DNA of 64,000 nucleotides from the NCBI GenBank assembly GCA_019192455.1, contig JAHCML010000004.1:1-64000 (forward strand). The letters are read 5' to 3'. The stretch comes from Alphaproteobacteria bacterium SS10. GTDB taxonomy: Bacteria; Pseudomonadota; Alphaproteobacteria; TMED2. Every line of letters starts with the position of its first letter. Positions within the stretch are counted from its first letter, which is position 1. The notes beneath the pieces were generated by a model. It was given only the letters and a program-made list of their open reading frames with translations. It was not told the DNA's origin and ran no database searches. A program made the position numbers and the translations under genes. Positions 6,955 to 15,980 of this stretch are shown here, piece after piece.

Positions 6955-9009
6955 TTACGCCGCCCGCATGTTTTGAAGGAAGCGCTGGACCTCATCATGC
7001 AAGGTGGTGGTTTGTTGCGACAGCTCGCTGGCAGCACCCAACACATCCGAGGATGCGCGGCCAGTTTCATCGGCGGCTTGGCTTACATCACCCACACTTG
7101 AGGCAACGCTGGCCGTGCCGTTTGCGGCCTGACCGGCATTTTGGGCAATCTCACGGGTCGCCACATCCTGCTGGTCCATCGCTTCATTGATCGCCTCTGT
7201 GATGTCGGCCATCTGCTGAATGGTCTCGCCAATGCTCGCAATGGCATCCACGGACTCACTGGCGACCTGTTGGACCGTACCAATCTGTTTGCCGATCTCT
7301 TCAGTCGCCTTCGCCGTTTGATTAGCGAGGCCCTTCACCTCAGAGGCCACCACGGCGAAGCCTTTACCAGCCTCGCCAGCACGAGCGGCTTCAATCGTTG
7401 CGTTGAGTGCCAGAAGGTTGGTTTGCTCTGCGATATCCTGGATCAGGATAATGACCTCGTTGATAGACTGCGCCGCATCCGAGAGGCCCTGAATGGTCTC
7501 ATTGGTCTTGGTCGCTTCGCGGGATGCTTTCTGGGCAATCTCTGAGCCGTTCATGACCTGGCGATTTACTTCCGCGATCGAGCTGGAAAGCTCTTCGGAG
7601 GCTGCCGCCATGGTTTGAACGTTTGAGTTTGCCTGATCGGTTGCGGAGGCAGCAGCCACGGTCTGACGGCTTGTCTCCTCAGCAATCGCGGTCATGCTTT
7701 CTGCCGATGCCTTCATCTCGTCAGCGGCGGCACCAAGGCTTTGGATCACGCTGCCAACGCTTGCCTCGAAAGACGAAGCCATTTGATCCATGGCAGCTTG
7801 CTTCTCAGCTTCTGCTTGGGCTTTGCGGGCCTCTTCCTCGGCCTGCATCTCCTGAACGCGCAGCCCGTTCTCTTTGAACACCGCAACCGTCTTGGCCATG
7901 GCACCAATCTCATCGCCGCGATCTTGATCCGGGATGGCGACTGTTAGGTTGCCGCCAGCGATATCCTCCATCACCGACGTCATTTCATTGATTGGCTGGC
8001 TGGTGGCCCGGGCGATTAGAAGTGCAGCCCCTGCTGCTAGTAGGGCACCAACTGCCATCAGAAGGAGCGCTTGTGTTAGGGAGCTAACTACAATGTCATG
8101 GGTTGCATCACCTGTGGTTTTGGTTTCAGCCTGGACGCTCTCAAGCAGTTGAACGAGAAGTCCAGCAACCTCAGGGCCGATCTGGTCGAGCTGACCGGTG
8201 ATTAGGCTGTTACGCTCAGTGATGGCCGTGACTGCACCTTCAAATGCAGTCCCATACTGTTCCATTAACGTGCGGGTTTCAGTTGCCAGGGCCCGTCGGG
8301 TCGGGTTCTGAAGCCGAATGAGCAGATCCCCAATGGCGGAGGCGGTATTGGCCAGCTCAGCTTGGGTGCGGGTGATTGCTTCTGGCTCATTCGTTTGCAA
8401 GAACCGCTCAGCGTAGAAGCGAGCCAGCATCAAGTTTTGTTGGGCCAAGCCAGCATAGTAAGCAGCCTCGGCATCGTTATCCCGGAATGCGCTGGCCATG
8501 ATCTCGCTCAGCTTCTTTCGGGCCTCAGGACCAATGAGGTTCAGCTGCTCCAGAACAAAGCTATTTCGCTCAGCCTGCTTGGCGGCCACCTCATAAAAGG
8601 CTTCTGAATAGGTCTCCATACTCGACTGCACTTGGGTCAGCAGCTGAACGCGCTCAGGCGCCTGAATTGAGGCATTAGCCTGCTGGAGGTAGCCGTCGAC
8701 TTTCTCTAGCCGAGATTTAACGGCATCAATCTCTGCTTGGCCGCCGGAGATAACAAAGTTCTTCACCGCTAACCGGGCAAACAGTAGCTCAGTCTCAAGC
8801 TTTGCCGTGATTGAGCTGTCATCTGACATTGCCTCGAATGTTTCGAGGCTGCCGAGCACCTTGTTGAAGCCGAGGCTGGCGGATACGCCAATGCTGATCA
8901 GAATGGCGACCACCAAACCGAACCCGATGCCGAGTTTGGTGGCGATCGAAAGGTCCTTGAACCGAAACGACACCTTCTTGGGTGTATCGGCTGCTTGCAT
9001 GCTCATCAT
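6955..9009 (-). CDS. Methyl-accepting chemotaxis protein with HBM-type sensor domain
   Basis: A 684-residue transmembrane chemoreceptor. The first membrane helix is at about 26-47, a periplasmic helical sensor at about 55-305, the second membrane helix at about 313-334, HAMP at about 334-386, then the cytoplasmic signalling domain with the conserved tip around [19 protein letters not shown]. The sensor is about 250 residues and contains two copies of ERNS-x4-QL-x2-IGPE (about 147-160 and 265-278), which fits a helical bimodular fold that binds small organic ligands; the ligand is unknown. The ATG at 9009 was chosen because GGAGAG lies 7 nt before it. No CheB/CheR pentapeptide is seen at the C-terminus. 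The cheZ-like gene lies 5.7 kb away. Confidence 0.93.
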   Translation of the reverse strand: MMSMQAADTPKKVSFRFKDLSIATKLGIGFGLVVAILISIGVSASLGFNKVLGSLETFEAMSDDSSITAKLETELLFARLAVKNFVISGGQAEIDAVKSRLEKVDGYLQQANASIQAPERVQLLTQVQSSMETYSEAFYEVAAKQAERNSFVLEQLNLIGPEARKKLSEIMASAFRDNDAEAAYYAGLAQQNLMLARFYAERFLQTNEPEAITRTQAELANTASAIGDLLIRLQNPTRRALATETRTLMEQYGTAFEGAVTAITERNSLITGQLDQIGPEVAGLLVQLLESVQAETKTTGDATHDIVVSSLTQALLLMAVGALLAAGAALLIARATSQPINEMTSVMEDIAGGNLTVAIPDQDRGDEIGAMAKTVAVFKENGLRVQEMQAEEEARKAQAEAEKQAAMDQMASSFEASVGSVIQSLGAAADEMKASAESMTAIAEETSRQTVAAASATDQANSNVQTMAAASEELSSSIAEVNRQVMNGSEIAQKASREATKTNETIQGLSDAAQSINEVIILIQDIAEQTNLLALNATIEAARAGEAGKGFAVVASEVKGLANQTAKATEEIGKQIGTVQQVASESVDAIASIGETIQQMADITEAINEAMDQQDVATREIAQNAGQAANGTASVASSVGDVSQAADETGRASSDVLGAASELSQQTTTLHDEVQRFLQNMRAA

Positions 9010-9126
9010 GATTTTACTCTCCAACCGGGATCAATGGCATAGGCGGCCAGTTGGTTGACCTGCCCGTATTCGACCCACAGGGTGCGCAAAATCAGTTAAT
9101 CGAGGGTTTATTTGCCCCAAACATAC

Positions 9127-9159
9127 AAAACGGCCGGGGCAGTTGCCTGCCGCCGGCCG
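9127..9159 (-). terminator. Rho-independent terminator of the aldolase gene
   Basis: On the minus strand a hairpin with outer stem CGGCCGG/CCGGCCG and inner stem GGCAG/CTGCC (one bulged base, GCAA loop) is followed by TTTT. It starts about 30 nt past the aldolase stop. Confidence 0.75.
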
Positions 9160-9190
9160 CTCTGAATTCGTTTGTCTGAGGGGCTAAGGG

Positions 9191-10120
9191 TTACTCAGCG
9201 CCCTTGAAGATATCGATCATCTTAGCCAGCACCTCGAGCGACTCTTCGCGTGGGCGTTGGAAGACGTTGCGGCCAATAATGGAGCCATTGCCACCGCCTT
9301 GTTGAATGGCGCGGGCATCTTCGTAGAGACCCTCGGTGCCCTTCTTGCCGCCACCGGAGAAGATGACGAGACGGCGACCGTCATAGCAAGACTTCACGAC
9401 ATGCTCGACGCGCTTGGTCAGGGTGCTGACATCAATCTTCTCGTCCTCATAAACCTTCTTGGCTTCTTTGAGTTCGATGAAGTCGGTCGGCAGTTTCACC
9501 TTCACGATGTTAGCGCCGAGCATACAGGCCATGTGCGCACCATAGGCAATCACGTCGACAGCGGTTTCACCGTCTTTGGTCATCGAACCACCACGTGGGT
9601 AGGACCAAACAACGGTGGCAAGGCCAGCGGACTTAGCTTCCAAGGTTAGGTCGCGCAGCTCTTCGAACTGGTCGTAAGCGGCGTCGGAGCCTGGGTAGAT
9701 GGTAAAGCCGATAGCGGAGCAGCCAAGGCGCAGCGCATCATCGATTGTGGCCGTAACGGCCTGGTCAGCATCTTCCTTCTGGCGGGACAGGCTATTAGCG
9801 CTGTTCATCTTCAGGATCAATGGCATCTGGCCAGCAAAGGTATCGGCCACGCATTCCAGCATGCCGAGTGGGGCAGCATAACCAGACAGGCCAGCATCGA
9901 GTGCTAGCTGTGGGTGATACATTGGGTCATAGCCAGCAGGATTGGCGGCGAATGACCGCGCGGGACCGTGCTCAAAGCCTTGGTCAACTGGCAGGATGAT
10001 CAGCTTGCCGGTGCCTTTCAGCTTACCTTCCATGAGGAAGCGGGCGATGTTGGCTTTAACGCCTGGGCTTTCGGTTTCGTAGTAGCTGAGGATCTTGCGG
10101 ACGCGCTGGGTCGTTTTCAT
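9191..10120 (-). CDS. fbaB: Class I fructose-bisphosphate aldolase (DhnA/FbaB type)
   Basis: A 309-residue TIM-barrel aldolase of the DhnA family, which cleaves fructose-1,6-bisphosphate to glyceraldehyde-3-phosphate and dihydroxyacetone phosphate in glycolysis or gluconeogenesis through a Schiff base. The start of the barrel reads LIILPVDQGFEHGP (about 40-53). The Schiff-base lysine is in GANIVKVKLPTD (Lys207 or Lys209), and the phosphate-binding strands are LVIFSGGGKKG (about 251-261) and SIIGRNVFQRP. The length is typical. It stands alone between terminator-like hairpins on both sides. A start at MKTTQRVRKIL is supported by family length. Confidence 0.9.
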   Translation of the reverse strand: MKTTQRVRKILSYYETESPGVKANIARFLMEGKLKGTGKLIILPVDQGFEHGPARSFAANPAGYDPMYHPQLALDAGLSGYAAPLGMLECVADTFAGQMPLILKMNSANSLSRQKEDADQAVTATIDDALRLGCSAIGFTIYPGSDAAYDQFEELRDLTLEAKSAGLATVVWSYPRGGSMTKDGETAVDVIAYGAHMACMLGANIVKVKLPTDFIELKEAKKVYEDEKIDVSTLTKRVEHVVKSCYDGRRLVIFSGGGKKGTEGLYEDARAIQQGGGNGSIIGRNVFQRPREESLEVLAKMIDIFKGAE

Positions 10121-10210
10121 GGTTTTGGTTGTCTCTCGGATAGGTGCTCATGATGAGCGGCAGGTGGGCGGTTGATCCGACCATTCGGGCGCGGTTTTGC
10201 CATGATGAGA

Positions 10211-10240
10211 GCGGCCGGACAAGTACTCTTGCCCGGCCGC
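10211..10240 (-). terminator. Hairpin between the transaminase and aldolase genes
   Basis: An inverted repeat GCGGCCGG/CCGGCCGC with inner CAAG/CTTG and a TACT loop lies 27 nt past the transaminase stop. Its outer stem resembles the terminator stem after the aldolase. A T-run is lacking on both sides, so it may stop transcription poorly or act as an mRNA 3' stabiliser. Confidence 0.45.
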
Positions 10241-10266
10241 TGCCCAGTATTCGTCGATTATCGGTG

Positions 10267-11613
10267 TTAAGCCGCGCGGCGGATTGCCTGACGCAGGGTC
10301 TCAACCAACTGCTCGATATGCTGTTCTTCCATGATCAGTGGCGGTGACATGGCGATGGTATCGCCGGTGAACCGCACCACCACATCATTGTGCCAGCAAT
10401 CGAGGAATACATCGTAAGCACGCTTGGTTGGCGTGCCCGCAACGGGCTCAAGCTCAACGGCGCCGATCATCCCCATATTGCGGATGTCGATGACATTTGG
10501 CTCGTTCTTCAGGCTGTGCAGGGCTTCCTCAAACTTCGGTGCCATCTTAGCCGCATGGTCGAACAGCCCCTCATCCCGATAGATATCGAGGGTGGCAAGC
10601 CCGGCCGCTGCTGCCAGCGGGTGGCCCGAATAGGTGTAGCCATGGAAGAACTCAATCATGTGATCCGGCCCTTGCATGAAGGCGTTGTAGATATCGGCAG
10701 ACACAGCGGTCGCGCCCATGGGTACGACACCATTAGTGATGCCCTTGGCCATGGTCATGATATCCGGCGTGATGCCGAAATACTCAGCCGCCGTGGCGGT
10801 ACCCAATCGGCCAAAGCCGCAGATCACCTCATCAAAGATCAGCAGCAAGCCATGCTTGTCACAGATCTCCCGCAGACGTTCGAGATAGCCTTTCGGTGGC
10901 ACCAACACACCGGTGGACCCGGCAATCGGCTCAACGATCACGGCTGCAATGGTTGATGCATCATGCAGGGCGACGATGTCTTCCAGCTGATCGGCCAGAT
11001 GCGCACCCCATTCGGGCTGACCTTTTGAGAAGGCCTGATGCTCCTTATGGTGGGTGTGTGGCAGGTGATCGACATGGGGCAGTAGCGCACCGTTGAAGGT
11101 CTTCCGGTTATACGGCATGCCGCCAACCGAAATGCCGCCAAAGCCGACACCGTGATAACCACGCTCACGCCCGATAAGACGCGTGCGCTGACCCTCACCG
11201 CGGGCGCGGTGATAGCCAATGGCAATCTTCAGTGCCGTATCCACAGCCTCTGAGCCAGAGTTCGAGAAGAACACATGGTCCAGGCCTTGCGGCAGGATGG
11301 TGGTTAGGCGGCTCGCCATCTCAAAGGCTTTGGGGTGGCCCATTTGGAAGGCTGGGACATAGTCCAGCTCAGCTAGCTGTGCGTTCACTGCATCGGCAAT
11401 GGGTTTGCGGTTGTGGCCCGCATTCACGCACCACAGACCGGCCGCGCCATCTAGCAATTGTCGACCATCTTGCCCAGTATAGTACATGCCGTCGGCACCG
11501 ACGATCATGCGTGGGTCAGCCTTGAACTGCCGGTTCGGGGTGAACGGCATCCAATACGCTTCCAAATCATTTGGGGCGGTAGGCAGGGTTTTTGGATCGA
11601 CTTGCTTATTCAT
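10267..11613 (-). CDS. Class III aminotransferase, beta-alanine:pyruvate (omega-amino acid) type
   Basis: A 448-residue fold-type I PLP enzyme. The N-terminal pattern YWMPFTPNRQFKADPRMIVGA closely follows beta-alanine:pyruvate transaminases (BauA-like). The PLP-binding Asp is in LLIFDEVICGFGR (Asp261) and the Schiff-base lysine in TMAKGITNG (Lys290). Other motifs are NSGSEAVDTALK (about 118-129) and GYTYSGHP. Such enzymes move an omega-amino group from beta-alanine, taurine or polyamine products to pyruvate. No methylmalonate-semialdehyde dehydrogenase gene, the usual partner in beta-alanine breakdown, is adjacent, so the exact substrate is uncertain. It appears monocistronic. Confidence 0.88.
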   Translation of the reverse strand: MNKQVDPKTLPTAPNDLEAYWMPFTPNRQFKADPRMIVGADGMYYTGQDGRQLLDGAAGLWCVNAGHNRKPIADAVNAQLAELDYVPAFQMGHPKAFEMASRLTTILPQGLDHVFFSNSGSEAVDTALKIAIGYHRARGEGQRTRLIGRERGYHGVGFGGISVGGMPYNRKTFNGALLPHVDHLPHTHHKEHQAFSKGQPEWGAHLADQLEDIVALHDASTIAAVIVEPIAGSTGVLVPPKGYLERLREICDKHGLLLIFDEVICGFGRLGTATAAEYFGITPDIMTMAKGITNGVVPMGATAVSADIYNAFMQGPDHMIEFFHGYTYSGHPLAAAAGLATLDIYRDEGLFDHAAKMAPKFEEALHSLKNEPNVIDIRNMGMIGAVELEPVAGTPTKRAYDVFLDCWHNDVVVRFTGDTIAMSPPLIMEEQHIEQLVETLRQAIRRAA

Positions 11614-11801
11614 GGCGATACGTGTCCCGAAAAATGCCCCAACAAAGCGTCAGCCAGTGGGGCGGTGGATTATGGTTTTGGTTTAACTGCAAGCGGTGAA
11701 GCGGCCTGACCATTCAGCAGCCAGGTTGGGGGCAGCACTGCATTGCAATATCCTGCCAGAGTAGGGCCGGTTGATGACGGCTCCAAGCAAGTTTTTCAGC
11801 T

Positions 11802-12629
11802 TTATTCAGTCGGCTTGCTTGGCCGCTTCGATGCCTTGCCTTTAGGTGCCGTTTTGGCACTCGTTGGTCGGAGCTTTTTTGCAGGTTGATCTGACTTGGA
11901 TGTGGGCTTCTTCGCAGTCGCTTTATTCCTTGCGGTGCTGGTACTGGCCGCCTTTGCTTTCGCGGTCATTACCTCTTCGCGCGCAGCCTCTGTACGGCGT
12001 GTCCGCTCAGCCTGAAACTCGGCATCAAAAGTGCGCACCTCGCTGGCTGATAACCAGTCATGGAGGGCTAGGCGGCGCTTATTAAAGTTGGCCGCAAAGA
12101 AGCCCAGGCCAAGTGTGAAGAAGGTGATGAAATGCGCCAATGTCCGCCAGGCGGCTTGGCCGAATGACAGGGCATTTCCATGGCGATCAGTTATCATGAT
12201 CTTGCACCAGCGCATGCCTGGGGTTGCCTGCCACCGGCTCGCCGTGAACATCGAAAAATAGATCATTGGCAACAGGAATGAGAGCCAGAATAGCGGCTGA
12301 AAATTGCCAAGCTGAGCAACCCAATGCTCGAGGATCATGGCCATGGCCTCCTCTTGCGTTGGTATCCGATCAATAGTGCTCGTCGGCATGCCTGAGGCGT
12401 CCAAGGTGATCTGCAAGGCTGGCGGGATCATCTCGAATGCTGGTGCCGGAAAGAAGATGTTCAGAAGGAAGGCGAACAGAAACGACAGCATGGTGAGCAG
12501 AAGGTGATCGACCGTATAGGCGATGGCCCGCTTACCGGTTGATGGATAGACATCGCGTCGGCCACGCTTCTTGGAAGCCATACGTGCCTGAAGGCCAGCG
12601 GAGTCTGGGGTATCGAACTGTGTAGACAT
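11802..12629 (-). CDS. RDD family membrane protein with Lys/Ala-rich tail
   Basis: A 275-residue membrane protein with the RDD fold: the first helix carries the family's Arg and Asp (GKRAIAYTVDHLLLT), and further helices lie around FWLSFLLPMIYFSMF and LAHFITFFTLGLGFF. The motif TPGMRWCKIMITD between helices 2 and 3 is typical. The last 70 residues are Lys/Ala/Thr-rich, histone-like and probably disordered, which is unusual for the family. The function of RDD proteins is mostly unknown. I chose the ATG at 12629 (MSTQFDTPD) over an upstream frame extension because AGGTC lies before it and the extension is not membrane-related. Confidence 0.8.
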   Translation of the reverse strand: MSTQFDTPDSAGLQARMASKKRGRRDVYPSTGKRAIAYTVDHLLLTMLSFLFAFLLNIFFPAPAFEMIPPALQITLDASGMPTSTIDRIPTQEEAMAMILEHWVAQLGNFQPLFWLSFLLPMIYFSMFTASRWQATPGMRWCKIMITDRHGNALSFGQAAWRTLAHFITFFTLGLGFFAANFNKRRLALHDWLSASEVRTFDAEFQAERTRRTEAAREEVMTAKAKAASTSTARNKATAKKPTSKSDQPAKKLRPTSAKTAPKGKASKRPSKPTE

Positions 12630-12820
12630 TGATGACCTAAAAGATGCTGCCGTCGAAACGGCTTCCCACATATTGCTATTTTGCGCTTTTCCAGGCCCAG
12701 GCGCCACGTTCACCGTGATAGAGGATCAGGTGATTAAGCGATTTGAGTACCATGGGCCACACTCGCTTGCCATATAGCGCAAGGTCCAAAACTTCAGAAG
12801 CATTCAGGGGTGCCAAAATC

Positions 12821-14620
12821 ATGCAACGCGACGAAAGAAACGCGATTTGGCGACGGGGCTTAAAAGCCCTTTGTCTTTGTTTAGGTCTGCTGGTTGGTAG
12901 CGGCATGGGCAGCGGTGATGTCGTGGCCCAGACCAACGGTCTTGCCCGCAGCGGTACTGGCGACCGGGCAATGGTTGTGACCGCCCATCCGATTGCCAGT
13001 CAGGTGGGGATGGCAATGCTGGCCGCCGGTGGTAGTGCTGCCGATGCGGCGGTGGCGATCCAGACTGTTCTGACCCTCGTTGAGCCGCAGTCATCTGGCC
13101 TTGGTGGTGGTGCCTTTGCCCTTCATTGGCGTGCCGATCAGCTTCTGTTGGATAGCTATGACGGGCGCGAAACCGCCCCTATGAGTGCCGCGGGCGATTT
13201 GTTTCTCAAGGATGATGGCGACCCAATGCCGTTCTGGGATGCGGTCATCGGTGGCCGCTCCGTTGGTACGCCTGGCACGGTCCGGCTGCTTGAGCGTCTT
13301 CACCAGGATCATGGTCGGATTGATTGGGAAATCTTGCTTCAACCTGCAATCGGCCTCGCCGAGACCGGTTTTCCGATCTCACCACGGCTCCATGCCAGCA
13401 TCGATGCGGCCCAGGGGCTGTTTGATGACAGTGTTACCGCAGCATACTTCTTTGGCTTAGATGGCCGTCCAAGGCCGGTTGGTCATATCCTCAAAAATCA
13501 GCCCTATGCCGATCTTCTCACACGGATCGCACGGGAAGGTGGCGATGCCTTCTATAAAGGGCCTATTGCGGAGGACATCGTTGAGAAGGTTCAGGGCCAC
13601 CCCGTGAACCCAGGTTTGCTGTCGATTGAAGATATGGCGGCATATCGAGCGGTTCGGCGGGCGCCTGTTTGTGGCTTGTTTCGGGTCTACCGTGTTTGTG
13701 GCATGGGTCCCCCCAGCTCTGGTGGTCTAACCGTCGGTCAGATATTGGGCATCTATGATGCTGCCACCATGGCCAAAGGACCGGCCGGGGCCAATTTGGT
13801 GCCCGGCGGCAGTGTGTCTGACCATATCTATGCCGAGGCATCCCGTTTGGCTTATGCGGATCGCGGTCAGTATATGGCGGATGCTGACTATGTATCGGTG
13901 CCTGAGAAGGCGCTGTTAGATCCGGATTATCTTGCTCAACGCGCTGCCCTCATTGATTTGGTTGGTGCCATGGATGGCCGGGCGGAGGCTGGTGAATATC
14001 CGGCCACGCAGATGGCCGCTATGGCCGGGGCAGATGGCACCCAGAAGGATCACGGGACCACCCATTTCACCGTTGTTGATGCTGATGGGAATATCGTTTC
14101 CTACACCGGCAGTATCGAGAGCGCCTTCGGTTCACGCCAGATGGTTCATGGCATTCTTTTGAATAACCAGCTCACTGACTTCTCGTTCCGGCCAATGGAT
14201 GAGGCGGGCAAACCGATTGCCAACCGGGTAGAGCCTGGCAAGCGGCCACGCAGCTCAATGGCGCCAACCATTGTGTTTGACCACTTGTATCATCCAACCC
14301 TGGCGATTGGATCGCCGGGCGGCAGCCGGATCATTGGTTATGTTGCGAGGGCTATTTTGCACATTCTCGATGGCGGCTTGAGCCCAGCTGAAGCAGTCGC
14401 CCAGCCCCATATCGGCAACCGTAATAGCAAGACCGAAATTGAGCAGGGCGCGGCCGGTGATCCGTTTGCCCAAGGCCTCGCCCTAAAGGGGCATGAGGTG
14501 GTCCGGCCAAGTATGGTCAGTGGCCTCCATGCCATTCAGTTTCAGCGTGATGCTGAGGGCAATATGCGGCTGGTCGGCGGCGCGGATCCACGCCGAGAAG
14601 GACATGTGGTTGGCAATTAA
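12821..14620 (+). CDS. ggt: Gamma-glutamyltransferase, exported
   Basis: A 599-residue gamma-glutamyltransferase precursor, an Ntn hydrolase that cleaves the gamma-glutamyl bond of glutathione in the periplasm. A signal peptide is visible at 1-37 (MQRDERNAIWRRG then a hydrophobic core, ending VVAQ). The self-cleavage site is DHGTTHFTVVD; the first Thr of TTH (about Thr413) should be the nucleophile of the small subunit. Other family motifs are EPQSSGLGGGAFAL, GPPSSGGLT and SPGGSRIIGYV. I used the ATG at 12821, which has AGGGG about 10 nt upstream and gives a clean signal peptide, not the frame that opens at 12743. The gene is divergent from the RDD gene. Confidence 0.93.
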   Translation: MQRDERNAIWRRGLKALCLCLGLLVGSGMGSGDVVAQTNGLARSGTGDRAMVVTAHPIASQVGMAMLAAGGSAADAAVAIQTVLTLVEPQSSGLGGGAFALHWRADQLLLDSYDGRETAPMSAAGDLFLKDDGDPMPFWDAVIGGRSVGTPGTVRLLERLHQDHGRIDWEILLQPAIGLAETGFPISPRLHASIDAAQGLFDDSVTAAYFFGLDGRPRPVGHILKNQPYADLLTRIAREGGDAFYKGPIAEDIVEKVQGHPVNPGLLSIEDMAAYRAVRRAPVCGLFRVYRVCGMGPPSSGGLTVGQILGIYDAATMAKGPAGANLVPGGSVSDHIYAEASRLAYADRGQYMADADYVSVPEKALLDPDYLAQRAALIDLVGAMDGRAEAGEYPATQMAAMAGADGTQKDHGTTHFTVVDADGNIVSYTGSIESAFGSRQMVHGILLNNQLTDFSFRPMDEAGKPIANRVEPGKRPRSSMAPTIVFDHLYHPTLAIGSPGGSRIIGYVARAILHILDGGLSPAEAVAQPHIGNRNSKTEIEQGAAGDPFAQGLALKGHEVVRPSMVSGLHAIQFQRDAEGNMRLVGGADPRREGHVVGN

Positions 14621-14644
14621 CTGGTTCGATTTCTAGCCAATCCA

Positions 14645-14675
14645 CAGCCTGCTTTAAGCTTTCGGAAAGCGGCTG
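14645..14675 (+). other. Hairpin after ggt
   Basis: CAGC..GCTTT pairs with AAAGC.GCTG (10-nt loop). A second GCTTT inside the loop can instead pair as GCTTT-CGG-AAAGC, so two folds compete. No T-run follows. It is a possible 3'-end or weak terminator of ggt. Confidence 0.35.
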
Positions 14676-14722
14676 CGGCCTAGTCTGGTGCCACACTAAC
14701 TGTTCTATCAGGAGCAGCCAGT

Positions 14723-15469
14723 ATGGCCTATGAACCCCCACGCCCCTATCGCATTGAACGACAACGCGATGGCAAACCGGTTGCCGCGCAGAAACCAGCG
14801 CAACCAAAGACACCAGCCCCATCGACCCATGATCACCTTGATCAGTTAATGGCGGCTATCAGCCGGGTGGAAAGCCGTATCACGGTCATTGCCGATCGCC
14901 TTGATGATGACCCTGACACACACGCTAATTTTACGGCCCCAAGCGCCGATCAATCAGAGGGGGGTGGCCCAGATTTCGGCCGCGACCTGGTTCGCGATTT
15001 CCGTTCCATCTCTGCTGGTAACCGTCGCATTGATGGGGCTGCTGACGAGCTCACCTCAGTAATCAAAAGCACAGAGCAGGCGACGGAGGAGATCCTGACG
15101 GCCTGTGAGGCGATTGATGAGGTTGCCACCGATCTGGGCCAGCAGCTGGCAAACATCGACGCCGCGGAGCATCTGGCACCAGAGATGAATACCATCCGCG
15201 ATCAGGTTGTGCGGATATTCCAGGCCTCAAGCTTCCAAGACCTGACGGGGCAGCGGCTATCCAACGTCACCCAAATTCTGAACTCGGTAGAGTCTCGTCT
15301 GCAGGATGTGGAGCGTGCGATGGGCGTTGATCACAGCGCGGATGATAGCGGCGATGAAGAGGTCGCTTGCGGTGATCCCAATGATAAGCACTTTGATGAG
15401 AGTGGCTTGCTCAATGGCCCAGCCGATGACGGCATCAGCCAAGACGACATAGATAAGCTGTTCGGCTGA
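14723..15469 (+). CDS. cheZ: Protein phosphatase CheZ
   Basis: A 248-residue CheZ-like protein, which removes phosphate from CheY-P. The active-site helix reads SSFQDLTGQRLSNV at 169-182, with Asp173 and Gln177 matching the catalytic Asp and Gln of E. coli CheZ. The N-terminal 35 residues are Pro/Lys-rich and the centre is helical. The last ten residues, ISQDDIDKLF (238-247), resemble the CheY-binding N-terminal peptide of FliM rather than the E. coli CheZ tail. The ribosome binding site is AGGAG. No flagellar or cheA/cheY genes are near; it serves chemotaxis encoded elsewhere, together with the chemoreceptor at 7-9 kb. Confidence 0.88.
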   Translation: MAYEPPRPYRIERQRDGKPVAAQKPAQPKTPAPSTHDHLDQLMAAISRVESRITVIADRLDDDPDTHANFTAPSADQSEGGGPDFGRDLVRDFRSISAGNRRIDGAADELTSVIKSTEQATEEILTACEAIDEVATDLGQQLANIDAAEHLAPEMNTIRDQVVRIFQASSFQDLTGQRLSNVTQILNSVESRLQDVERAMGVDHSADDSGDEEVACGDPNDKHFDESGLLNGPADDGISQDDIDKLFG

Positions 15470-15512
15470 CTTAACAGCGGAACAGCTCTCCTAAACTCTG
15501 ATTGTACTGAGA

Positions 15513-15869
15513 TTACTCAGCGGCGATGTCTGGTCGCTCAGCTGGTGGGCGGCGATCATTGGCCGCTTCACGATCATAAACATCGGCAAACCGCTCAAGA
15601 TAGCCGAGCAGGTCTGGCACATACTGGTCATCCAACCGGTAATAGATGTTCTGTGCATCCCGACGGGTCGCCACCAACTCATCACGGCGTAGGCGTGCCA
15701 GATGCTGTGATAGGGCCGATTGGCTGATACCGATCAGGTTCTGAAGGTCGGTCACGGTTTTCTCACCCTCGGCAAGTTCGCAAAGGATGGACAGACGACG
15801 TGCATTCGCGACGGCCTTCAAAAGCCGGGCAACGCCGCCGGCTTGTTCGCGCAGAATACGAAATGGCAT
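15513..15869 (-). CDS. ArsR/SmtB-family winged-helix regulator
   Basis: A 118-residue ArsR-type repressor. The helix-turn-helix reads KTVTDLQNLIGISQSALSQHLARLRRDELVATRRDAQNIYYRL. Only one cysteine (SILCEL) is present, so the classic ELCVCDL arsenic/zinc site is absent; the sensor chemistry may be another ligand or a redox event. It lies 111 nt downstream of the RND pump gene on the same strand and may control that operon or itself. The intervening DNA contains inverted repeats that could be its operator. Confidence 0.88.
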   Translation of the reverse strand: MPFRILREQAGGVARLLKAVANARRLSILCELAEGEKTVTDLQNLIGISQSALSQHLARLRRDELVATRRDAQNIYYRLDDQYVPDLLGYLERFADVYDREAANDRRPPAERPDIAAE

Positions 15870-15936
15870 TGGTCAACCTTAGGTGGCAATCAACGATGAA
15901 CTTCAACTAGGTTAAGTATGCAGGAGATCAACCGTA

Positions 15937-15954
15937 TGCATTAGAAAAAATGCA
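15937..15954. promoter_or_regulatory. Inverted repeat upstream of the arsR-type gene
   Basis: TGCATT-6 nt-AATGCA is a perfect inverted repeat in the AT-rich 111-nt gap before the arsR-type gene. A second, imperfect repeat (CTTCAACTAGGTTAAG, 15900-15915) lies closer to the start. Either is a plausible ArsR operator; this is inference from position and symmetry only. Confidence 0.35.
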
Positions 15955-15980
15955 ATTAAGGGTTGAGTAATATGCGCTGG

